A stretch of DNA of 20,760 nucleotides from Apostichopus californicus (Eukaryota; Echinodermata; Holothuroidea; Aspidochirotida; Stichopodidae): the NCBI GenBank assembly GCA_020650975.1, contig JAIPMN010019563.1:1-20760 (forward strand), written 5' to 3'. The notes below the pieces were generated by a model. The model was not told where the DNA came from. It was given only the letters and a program-made list of their open reading frames with translations, and did no database searches. Position 1 is the first letter of the stretch, and every line of letters starts with the position of its first letter. Shown one piece after another: positions 1-8,072 of the stretch. A program made the translations under genes and the position numbers.

Positions 1-216
1 TTCTGCCAATAACAACATGAGAGCATGTATATATGCCCAATCAGTGATTTTGTATCCCCCTCTGCTATGTTGCAAAGATCTTTGAGGACAATGTAAAGTA
101 AGTGATGTAAGGTTATTGGCACCTATTTGTATCATATTAAATATATATCATTTTTAATGCAGTGTACACCTATTATTATCACCAGTGTCACGGCACAGCT
201 CTCTCGACCTCCTTAC
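1..216 (-). other. Intron after SENP-like exon 5; last exon not in window
   Basis: Starts at the GTAAGG donor (216-211). I searched the minus strand for the expected C-terminal SENP segment (aromatic/Asp start, then FTQQ.MPYFR-like) and did not find it. A possible acceptor, TTATTGGCAG, ends at position 3, so the next exon may begin two bases from the window edge; this cannot be tested here. Confidence 0.6.
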
Positions 217-483
217 CTGACAAACAAACACTCCGCAGTCGCTATCATTCCTCTGTTGAGGGATACTGGCGCCGCTCTTCAGGACCCAGTCCGCAGGTGT
301 TACACCCCTAGCGAGGGCTTCCTCTCTCATGTACTTCTGGACCTTGGTGGTGTATGTCTTGCCGCCGTGTCTCATGGAGTCGTAGAAGGTGATGGAACTA
401 ACACCGGTGTCCACCACCACCAAACACCAGTGATGTCGGGAATGAATCGGGATCAAAATCAGCTGCTTGGAGAATATATCCGT
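217..483 (-). CDS. SENP-like gene, coding exon 5 (catalytic His, Asp, Gln, Cys)
   Basis: 267 nt, 89 codons, phase 0, from CTCATTTCAG to TGTCAG|GTAAGG. It begins TDIFSKQLILIPIH and carries the catalytic His (codon 430-432, HHW), Asp (379-381, FYDSM), oxyanion Gln (253-255) and nucleophile Cys (235-237, SDCG). The six-residue Gln-to-Cys spacing is the same as I recall for SENP1 (Q597/C603). No catalytic residue is lost, so an active enzyme is expected. Confidence 0.95.
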
Positions 484-3400
484 CTGAAATGAGAGAACGT
501 ATTAATTGCAATGATCCACACAGCTGATCGATCCATTAGTCCCATGAGTTTGTAGGCTTTGTACCATACATGACATCACTCTCTAAAGTTCTAACCTCTG
601 AATGAAAGAGTGAGTAATAATTATAATAATAATCATAATAATAATCAGGCAGTTATTTTCAAGTCGCTTAAGCGACCACAAATGTGGGAGAAGCCAGCAA
701 GGGCTTTATGCATTACAACTTACACGTCTGGTGGCTGCCAATTCAACATTTTAAGTCAAAGTTGGAAACTTTTCAATTTAGTAAGTCATTTCAGATGGGA
801 AAACCGTAGATTGCTATTGGATGACACACCCACCCACCGTACTATGACCCGGTCGGATATCGAACCCGGAACCTCCCGATTGTTAAGCCTCATTGCTTCA
901 AATGCCACCCCCTTTATCCTCTCAGCCACAGCACCGGTACAACCGGTATAAGTAATGTTCAAGCACTGTTTATCCCAAAGATTCATGGTTCAATTCATGG
1001 TTTAATTTTTTTAATAACCTAGCGTGTTTTCATGCATTCTGGGCCTCAATTCTGAAGGGTGAGAGGTCGTGCATACTGTGACTCAGTTTTTCTGAGTCAT
1101 GGCCCTAAAAATGTGAAGACCACTGACATAGATAAGGAATGATAAAATGCTTTGCTTCTCCTTGACCTATAAACACAATTCGGTTGGGTGAATTGCACTA
1201 GATCAAACTGCTTTGGAGGGGGGGGGGGGCAAGTGAGCTGATGGGTATGATAAAAGTCATTAAAAAGACATCAACAAATTATCAGTTTGACTCTTTTAAA
1301 CACTTCAAAATTTAACCATAAAGTGATAAATTATTAACCTTTCTGTGCCATCTTTGCACCTGGCTGAAACCATTCTTAGAATAAACCTGGTAGAAGAATG
1401 AACTCAATGGCAGAACTTCCAACGGAGACGTCTCCGCAATCAGGTGAAAATAGGCATTAATGATCTGAGGAAGATAGAACATATTTCTTTGTGGTTATTA
1501 AATCAAGAGAGTGAAGGACGACCATCTTGTCAACATAATCATTATTTGTCATTTACATGTCAAGAGAACAACGGGTTAACCCTGATATATCAAAAAAAAG
1601 TATGTGTCTATTGTTTATGTTCAAGTCTTTAAAAGAACAATGGTTCATTTGTGATTTAACTAACTAAGCATTAGGCATTATTCTAGTGCCATTCCCACGA
1701 TAAAGGATGCATGACAAGGTTTTCACAGTTTGACCTCTGGTGATCCCAAATGACCTTTGACCTCTACCAAAAATAAATATGGTTCTTTTAATTAATATGG
1801 GGCATCCACACACTACGTATCAGATTCATTACTGTTTCACTTCTTGAGATATTGTGTTCACAAGTTTTCACAGTTTGACATCTGGTGACCCCAAATGACC
1901 TTTAACCTCCACCAAAAGTAATAGGGTTCTTGTACTCAATATGGAGCTTTCATATGGCAAGTAGGACATCCCTCAAGGTTACCCTTCTTGAGAAATTGTA
2001 ATTCACAAGCAGTGTCACACCCATGCACAAACACCCACACACACCACTACCATCGCATAGATTCCTTTTGCCTTCGGCAAGGAATAAAAAACCTTGCACA
2101 TAGAATAAATGATACGTGTTTGATGTAGTGGTCTTACATTGTCGTTCACCCAGGCATCCTCCTGAAGACTGGAAATATCTGACTGTGAGATGGCATACCT
2201 GCCAACAGTCACCAATACCTTGTCTTGCTCCACGGGGAGTGGCGGGGGTGCGGAGTCATTTGACGTCAGAATTACATACTGTTCCTCTATGTGTCGTTTC
2301 CTGCAAGAAACGAAAACTTAGATTGAATATGAGAGATGTAACCCTATGTTAAATGTTAGCATGTCAACACTACTAGCACAATATGAGCTTCAAATTTAAC
2401 ATTCTACCCCAACAAAATTAACTTATCAAAAGAAACTGTATTAAAAACAAACTTACCAAAATGTTTAATTTCATTTTTACATATTATTCAAGGGAAATTT
2501 ATTGCAAACTTGAAGGAGAGAAAATGGTTTAAGTGAACCAGGTCATTATGTGGTTTACTACCATTGGTGATATTAATCGTAATGCTAACAATGTACTTTT
2601 ACCAAGTTTACATGAGGGTAATAAACTTGTTGGTAAATTATACCAAAGCAATAAATAGAAAAGGGAAATTCAACACCTGTATAATTGCTGTAAGCTTACC
2701 ATGGCCTTATTTTCTGACCAAAATCAGATATCAGGCGCTCATAAACATCTTTCAATGTTGGTGTTGGAGCTTGGAAGCTGCTTCTACGTGTATCAAGAAT
2801 ATCTAAAAAATAAAGAAGAAAAAAGTCACCTTCTTTGTCTGATAATAATAAAGGAAAGTCAAACTATGTACACAACTACACAAGTGCATGTAGGGGATAT
2901 GATCCTGTTCTACTATAGCTCCCCCCTTAAGGCAGGACAAAATCTGGGAGAAGCTGATAAAGATGTGAATAGATAATAATTTGATAGGGTAGACCAAAAA
3001 ATAAGCAGTATGTTTTTCAACAGATAGAAGCAGAATTAAAGAAGAAACAAAACAAGGGAACAGTAGTCAAACATGTGTCAACAAGAAAGGGATAGGTATA
3101 TAAATGCACTCCACAGCAGGGGGTGGGGGGTATTCCTTCTTCAATAGTGTAGCTGAAGAAATCAGATTTCATTAATAAATGAACTAAAGGATACTTTTGT
3201 GTCAAATTACATGCATAAGAAACAACTGGGGTTAAAGGTCACTGCTGATTGCGGGTCAACCTAAGTTGCATTTACACTATAAATTGAACACGGAACGCAG
3301 GGTACAGGGTATGGACCTTCATTGTGAGTCAAAGCCCAGAAGTAAAGTTTTCTTCTGGGGAACAGTCCAGCCACTGGGAAGGAATTCTTTTCTTTTTGCT

Positions 3401-5535
3401 TGGCTAAGTTCTCCCCCCGTGAGGCAGGGTTGGGGCAGCCTCCCAGTAAAGTCAACTTCCCCTCCTCTTCTTTTTTTATTATTTCGTAAGCACTTCCATT
3501 CTGAAAAAAATTTGCTTGCCTTCTTTACCCATACTACATTTATTTAAAATTACTGGTCTGATATTCAAACATTTATTTGCTAACCTGCAACAGCTCAATC
3601 AGACTTGTCCCCCTCCCCACCCCCTCCCTGCCACCTAACACAGCATGTTTGATCCTCCCTGATCCTGGTCAATCACAGGGTTCAATTAGGGGAGAGGGGG
3701 GGGGGGGGGGGNNGGGGGGGGGGGGGGGGAGACCTGCATTAACATTAAAAACTACCTATTAACAACTACAATTCAGCAGGATAATTCTTTGCAAATAATT
3801 AGTCTTGCCTACCTGACATGCACGAAGTGATTTGCTCCCGTTTCAAAGATTTAGGAGTTGTTATTGACTCAATAATGACATCATCATCATCCTCATCATC
3901 TCCATCATCGTCAACACCACCATCGTCTTCATCAACAAGATCTCCGTAAGTGTCTATCTTTGAACGGATAGGTGTTCTTTGCAAATCAGCTGTGCCCATC
4001 TCTGTTTCTTGCTGCACGTGATGGTCACCAGTAAATCCTTTCACAGGAGATCTTTGGCAAGGATGTGAACTAGGAGTTGAACTTGAAGGTCTCAGTATTA
4101 ACGAAAGCTTCTTATGCCGGTAATCCGTCCCGTTTTTCTCCCTAGGAAACGTCCTGGCCAAAGCTGATTTTTCGTCCAGGTTTTTCCTGTTGATCCGTTT
4201 GAGTTCTGCTTTCAACTTTTCAATTTGGTTCCGATGATACAAAGGCAACTGATTATTTGTTTTCTTTTTTGTACCATTTACGCTTGACCTCAAACCAGGA
4301 GAGTCACTGGGTTCGCCTGCAGTGGGATGCATTGGCTGATCCTCATCCTTTAACATCTTGCTACGATCTCTCATGTTTCCTATTGAATTCTTCCCACACC
4401 TTTCCCCAGAATATTGCAAATACCCCATACTATTGCTAATTTCATGTCCTGTCTGTGTAATGTCTTTCATCAAAGCTTGATCGCCACTGATCTCCTGTTT
4501 GTTACCTACTGACTTCGCAGATGATGTATCATCATTAATCATACTAGTTTTCATTCTCTGTTGTTCCTTCCAACCGGGTACATTCAATTTCGGGAGCGGA
4601 CTGATGTCTCCAAAATCTTCTCTCATGTGCTTCTCTTTAGTTTTGTCTCTTTTGGCCTTCGATGAAGGTATGTTTAGTCTCATCTTTGTTGTTTTAACAT
4701 GCTTTAAAGTGACCTGCAAAGTTCTCTTTGGGTTTTGCTTGTTTAATTTTCCTTGTAAAGAAACTTTGACATCTGCAGCTGATCTGTCATGTTTAGTGGA
4801 TCCTAAATTCTTCTTTATCAAAACTTTCCTTTCATGATTTCGTCGCTTTCTCTTATGTAAGATGTAAGCGGCTCGTTTGTAGGATAACTTCTTCTTCTGC
4901 TTCTGTCTGTGTCTGTTCCTCATCTTTGACTGACGATCTGAAAAGCAGATCTTTCTACTACCAAATGATTGCTCAGTTCTTACTGTCATACAATCACTTC
5001 TCCATTGTTGATCCCATCTCTGCTTAAAGCAGTGGTCGTTGGCCTCTGATGCAATTTGTTCATTGCTAGGACAAACTTGTCTCACAAGTTTAGGAGGATG
5101 ATCACACTTGGCATCTGAGTCATCAACACTTACACCACTGTCAGAAATGCATTGGACATGCTCCGTACACAGAGTTCCTGCACCAATTGGCTTACACTCT
5201 CCCTGGTAATATAAGGTTGGGATCTTTGTCAATGAGAGGGTTGGATACTCTTCACTGATGGTAGTTGGACTTGTTGACAGATGCTCTTCATCATCAGTGG
5301 TGCTCTGACTTGCTCTTACAGAGAGTGTTTCACAAGATGGTATCTCATCAGAGGTGAGACACTTAATCTTACGGATTTTGACGATTGGACTGTGCACCCT
5401 GCAGCTCTGATTTGATACAGATTTACTTCTCTTCACGTTGTCGATTAAAGGTGTTTTCAATCTCGACAGATGAACTCTTAGTTTCCTATGGCAGTAAATA
5501 GATCCATCTTTAAGCTTTGTCATATCTTCTAGCAT
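217..5535 (-). CDS. SENP1/2-like SUMO-specific protease (Ulp1/C48 family), five exons, 3' end off window
   Basis: Cysteine protease predicted to process SUMO precursors and remove SUMO from proteins, probably in the nucleus. Exons in transcript order: 5535-3813, 2802-2700, 2300-2138, 1464-1339, 483-217. All junctions are GT-AG and in frame, giving 794 residues without a stop. The first ~570 residues are low-complexity, with a strongly basic segment (203-242, nuclear-signal-like) and an acidic tract (535-552) followed by VIIE. The protease domain starts near residue 640, where AWVNDN matches the family WLND motif. Catalytic residues seen: His723 before Trp, Asp740 in FYDSM, Gln782 in IPQQ, Cys788 in NDSDCG. 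The motifs HWCLVVVD, YDSM and IPQQ favour the SENP1/2 branch over SENP3/5, SENP6/7 or the NEDD8 protease SENP8. NDSDCG is, however, a SENP3/5-like spelling, so the exact orthology is open. About 40 C-terminal residues are missing at the window edge. It is divergent from CUL3. Confidence 0.9.
484..1338 (-). other. SENP-like intron 4 (contains a SINE)
   Basis: 855-nt intron between coding exons 4 and 5. It contains the tRNA-derived SINE listed separately and a short poly-G run near 1217-1229. No other coding potential is seen. Confidence 0.75.
612..948 (-). mobile_element. tRNA-derived SINE with (ATT)n tail
   Basis: Read on the minus strand, the head resembles a class II (Ser/Leu) tRNA. It has an A-box-like TGGCTGAGAGG (928-918) and a B-box-like GGGTTCGATATCC (867-855). 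The body follows, with CTCCCACAT and a small palindrome CGCTTAAGCG, then an ATT-rich tail (647-615). The ends do not pair as an acceptor stem, so this is not a functional tRNA gene. Outer limits are approximate. Part of the 3' body recurs in CUL3 intron 8 (15025-15172). Confidence 0.75.
1339..1464 (-). CDS. SENP-like gene, coding exon 4
   Basis: 126 nt, phase 0 on both sides, from TTCCTCAG to AAAG|GTTAAT. It encodes residues 664-705 (IINAYFHLIAE... then SSFFYQVYS... then VQRWHRK). This matches the family order IINFYM, then FNTFFF, then a VKRWTKK-type end. The exon has no stop-bounded ORF of useful length and was found by looking for the segment missing between WVND and the His exon. The donor GTTAAT is weak. 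Confidence 0.88.
1465..2137 (-). other. SENP-like intron 3 (contains a dispersed repeat)
   Basis: 673-nt intron, largely occupied by the repeat at about 1715-2090. The rest (1465-1700) shows no recognisable feature. Confidence 0.7.
1715..2090. repeat. Dispersed repeat: two 145-bp tandem halves plus terminal hairpin
   Basis: TTTTCACAGTTTGAC followed by TCTGGTGA(T/C)CCC and AAATGACCTTT(G/A)ACCTC occurs at 1720 and again at 1865, exactly 145 bp apart. The two halves also share CTTCTTGAGA and TTCACAAG. The unit ends with a hairpin (about 2061-2083) with arms TTCC...TTGCC and GGCAAGGAA and a TTC(G) loop, followed by TAAAAA. A simple CACACC tract precedes the hairpin. This looks like an interspersed element of unknown class, with no coding capacity. 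Confidence 0.65.
2138..2300 (-). CDS. SENP-like gene, coding exon 3 (start of Ulp1 domain)
   Basis: 163 nt, from TTCTTGCAG to AAT|GTAAGA, residues 609-663. It ends with SDISSLQEDAWVNDN, matching the family pattern of a DI/L..L helix followed by WLND, where the domain binds the SUMO tail. Val replaces the usual Leu in WLND. Confidence 0.9.
2301..2699 (-). other. SENP-like intron 2
   Basis: 399 nt, AT-rich. No repeat or coding signal beyond splice sites was noticed. Confidence 0.7.
2700..2802 (-). CDS. SENP-like gene, coding exon 2
   Basis: 103 nt, beginning after TTTTTTAG and ending ATG|GTAAGC. It joins in frame on both sides (split Asp575, split Trp609). It encodes a linker including TLKDVYERLISDFG, a short helix-like stretch ahead of the protease domain. 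It was identified from frame continuity and good splice sites; no homology is recognised for this piece alone. Confidence 0.8.
2803..3812 (-). other. SENP-like intron 1 of the coding region
   Basis: 1,010 nt between coding exons 1 and 2. It contains a long poly-G/poly-C tract with two unresolved bases (about 3694-3729), several C-rich stretches (3600-3630) and no supported ORF. Confidence 0.7.
3694..3729. repeat. Poly-G homopolymer with assembly ambiguity
   Basis: An almost pure run of G on the plus strand, with N at 3712-3713, inside an intron of the SENP-like gene. On the transcribed (minus) strand it is poly-C. True length is unknown, since such runs are error-prone in sequencing. Confidence 0.9.
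3813..5535 (-). CDS. SENP-like gene, large first coding exon (N-terminal regulatory region)
   Basis: Encodes residues 1-574 plus one base (phase 1). The ATG at 5535-5533 has A at -3. The frame stays open for at least 20 codons upstream without another in-frame ATG, and a long pyrimidine tract ending in CTAG (AG at 5554-5553) looks like a 3' splice site. The start therefore probably lies just inside an exon with a short 5'UTR. The donor is CAG|GTAGGC at 3812. No folded domain is recognised. Visible features are Ser/Thr/Lys-rich sequence, a KR-rich block at residues 203-242, and the acidic run at 535-552 encoded by a (TCATCA)-like repeat on the plus strand. Long variable N-termini are usual for SENP proteases, where they direct localisation and substrate choice. 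Confidence 0.87.
3866..3935 (-). other. Acidic tract followed by SUMO-interacting motif in SENP-like protein
   Basis: Codons for residues 535-556. Asp/Glu/Gly-rich sequence ends in DDDDVIIES, with the hydrophobic core V553-I554-I555 (3879-3871). A V/I-rich core flanked by acidic residues is the classical SUMO-interacting motif. The Asp codons are a degenerate GAT/GAC trinucleotide repeat. Function is inferred from the pattern only. Confidence 0.55.
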
Positions 5536-5552
5536 CTTACAATAACAACCAA

Positions 5553-6535
5553 CTAGTTTTTCCAGGAGAAAAAAAAGAAGAGAAACGTAATTAAGAACTA
5601 GATTGATTGAGGCACACCATAATCTATGCGGAGTTTTCCATTACTGTTACCACAAATTGCAAGATCAGTGAGATTATAAATTATAACACATAATAGCCTT
5701 TTGCATTATATGCAACTGGCACCCCTCATACTCAAAAGAAAATTTCATCTAAAACTTACATGCTATCACAAAAATACAATATCATTGGGGGTATCTGGAA
5801 AGAAAGTGAAAACAAAGACCACACCGCTGGAATCATTTTGTGGTATGTAACGACTGTGAGGCTAATATAGTCAGTATTGCGAATTTCGGACACCTACGAA
5901 TTTCGGACACCCCTAAGAAATACACGATTTCACCATGACAACCTACAGGAAGAGCCAAATTTCACCAAAAAGTACAAAGCTACAGTTATTTTCTCTCCAA
6001 AATGACCCGTGTGCAAGTAAATACTTACATATTTGTCAATAAAATGACGGAGATCTATGAAGTCTGTTATAATTACTGAAAGAGCAACTGCGCCACCAAT
6101 TTTATCACCAGCGCCACACTGTGGGACTGTGTGTCCGAAAATTTGCAATACTCTAGCAAAGAAATACCAGTTCCACAATCACAAGAATCTTCTTGGAATA
6201 CAATGGAAAACAGTTTGCAGGAAAGAAAGTTTGGCCGTGTATCGTAACATAACACACTTCTCCCTACTATATCAAGTATATTTTCAGGTGATTTATACCA
6301 GAAGATATAGTTTTGGGGTGTTTTAAGGCTTAGGTGTCCGGAATTCGAAGTGTCCATGCTACCAAGTACTGTACCTGTGAGTGTGACAGTGTGCTTGAAG
6401 ATGGAGAAATTGAACACGGGCAATATGCCTACAACATCCAACCAGTATTATAAAGCAAGATACTGAACCTTCCACAAATCCTATTTAAAACATGATATGG
6501 CTATAGTTGGTGCAACAATTTTTAATATTGCTTAC
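5553..6535 (-). other. Probable 5'UTR intron of the SENP-like gene
   Basis: A strong donor ACAG|GTAAGC lies on the minus strand with GT at 6535-6534. A pyrimidine-rich acceptor ending CTAG lies at 5554-5553, 18 bases upstream of the ATG. Together they predict a non-coding first exon ending at 6536 and a ~983-nt intron, most of whose middle is the inverted-repeat element at 5872-6371. No transcript evidence is available. Confidence 0.4.
5872..6371. mobile_element. 500-bp non-autonomous DNA element (MITE-like), composite
   Basis: Both ends begin CAGTA(C)TTG, followed by imperfect inverted copies of CGAATTTCGGACACC. The left end has two such copies 17 bp apart (5880 and 5897). The right end has GGTGTCCGGAATTCG (6333-6347) followed by a second partial GTGTCC. 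A further inverted copy, GTGTCCGAAAATTTGC (6131-6146), followed by AATACT, mirrors the left end closely, so a 281-bp unit (5872-6152) may be nested in the 500-bp one. No transposase is encoded. The CAGT...ACTG ends and the TA after the right end recall Tc1/mariner-type elements, but the left TA is not adjacent. Family unassigned. Confidence 0.6.
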
Positions 6536-8018
6536 CTGTCTTAAGCGTAGGACTCGCCAACAGTAAAAATTCAATTAAAATCAATGTTATAAAAAATATA
6601 TAGGCCTAGCCTAGTCTAACTCTAACGTTATAATTAAATGTAACTTTAGGCCTAACGTTAAAAGTTAAGCTCTCAAAGCATGAGTGAACTTATCTACAAG
6701 ATTAACCGTAGGCAATAAAGCAGAAAGGTGCTTAACAGTTGCTCTTACTTGTCTTTGCGGTGATTACTTTGCTTTCTCATCATTTCAAACACGTTTTAAT
6801 GAACATATTAGTACGGAGGCGATCGGCCAAGGGGGCTGCCATTTTCAATCATATCATGAATAAAAGTGTTTTGGGCGCAACGTATTTTAAATTATTTCAT
6901 CAAGTGAAACATATGAAATAATATTTTTATGAATAAAGACAAAATATTATTTGTAAATTATTTTCTTCAGCAACATGAAGCAAATATAATATGATTCATA
7001 AAAACAAGTTCAACAATTGCCTGCTCACTTCATGACGTCATTGTACAGCCTCGTACCACTTTATTAACTTTTGTAATAGTAATTTATATATAAGAAGGTA
7101 ATATGTACAGTTTATTATAAATAAAACATTATAAAAAGAATTTAAATAATTTAGAAATGCTAGAAGAATAAATAATTTATTTATTCAATTGTTTCAAAGA
7201 ACTTTGTTTTTCTCTCAATATGTGTACCCGAATCCAGACAACCTACTGAAACTCTAATGTTATACTTTTCTCTAGAAATTGGAGAATGTCTATAGCATTC
7301 AATGCATACGATAGAGCACTGTATTGGTGAACAATATTAGTTATTCACTATTCACGAAAGAGAATATACCCAGCCTAACAATGGCATGAATATTGCGACC
7401 CCGAAATTTTGATCAACTGGTAACAACTTCGAAAGTCTACGATGTCTTAAAGACGTACTTCAACACTTCAAGCTTTACGGGGAAAATTGAATACAAACGC
7501 ACGTAGAGCATAACAAAGTTCTGCAATAGGCGACCAATATTATTAGCCTAGGTCCAAGGTCTAAATTACTAGCCTACCCATAGCCTAGGCTTTAGATTGT
7601 GTTGTGACTTTTTGAGATTTAATTACCAAATCAAACAAGTCATTTACCAGCGAATGGCTTAAGGATGCGACATTATTACTTAGCCTACAGTAAAGTAGCC
7701 TATGCAGTACAGTAGCAGAAATTATTCATTAGGGGCCTAATGAAACATCAGTCTATGCGTGCACTAGTCTAGAACTTGGCAGTCACCTAGTAAAGGAAAC
7801 TGCACCATTGATAGTGTGAAGTGCCACGGACACCCGTCTTTCCTTTTATCAGTCGCTAATATAGCTTCAGAATAAGTGAATGATTGGGCTAACTTAGCCT
7901 AGGATAATATTTACCAATTTTGGTTTAAGACTTTGTAGTGGGTCTAGGTGTGGCTTAGTTGTCAGCAGTAGCAAGTTCCCAGCTGTTAAAGGGAGAGCAA
8001 CCCATCACCACCGTTACT
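6536..8018. promoter_or_regulatory. Divergent upstream region between the SENP-like gene and CUL3
   Basis: About 1.5 kb between the presumed SENP first-exon donor and the CUL3 ATG. Both promoters should lie here. No clear TATA box could be assigned. The middle (about 6900-7200) is very AT-rich. Words of the TAGGCCTA/TAGCCTA type are scattered at 6601-6660, 7545-7590, 7680-7740 and near 7896. An in-frame TAG at 7956-7958 shows that CUL3 translation does not start further upstream. Confidence 0.5.
6835..6845 (-). promoter_or_regulatory. Candidate YY1-type site near SENP-like gene promoter
   Basis: AAAATGGCAGC on the minus strand fits the YY1 core (AANATGGCNGC). It lies ~300 bp upstream of the presumed first-exon donor and in the sense orientation of the SENP-like gene, a position common for YY1 sites just downstream of TSSs. 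It is a short motif match, so chance is possible. Confidence 0.3.
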
Positions 8019-8072
8019 ATGAACCAGAGACAGCCACGAAAAGACACCAGAATGAGGATAAGGGCATTTCCT
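8019..8072 (+). CDS. CUL3: CUL3 exon 1 (N-terminal extension)
   Basis: Encodes the first 18 residues, ending [12 protein letters not shown], then |GTAAGT (phase 0). This is the CUL3-specific N-terminal extension that in known structures packs against the BTB adaptor's 3-box. The residues before RKDT differ from vertebrates and are four fewer. Confidence 0.93.

Noticed and set aside
127..492. 121-codon plus-strand open frame
   Set aside because: It is the antisense of the catalytic SENP exon; the minus-strand reading has clear C48 motifs and splice sites.
855..945. Possible functional tRNA (Ser/Leu-like) on the minus strand
   Set aside because: A and B boxes are present, but the ends do not pair as an acceptor stem and a SINE body with an ATT tail follows.
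5930..6441. Minus-strand open frames of 82 and 122 codons
   Set aside because: They lie across the inverted-repeat element, show no recognisable motif, and no transposase signature is seen.
7959..8018. Upstream extension of the CUL3 frame from TTG at 7959
   Set aside because: It does not begin with ATG and is bounded by a TAG at 7956; the first in-frame ATG is 8019 with a good context.
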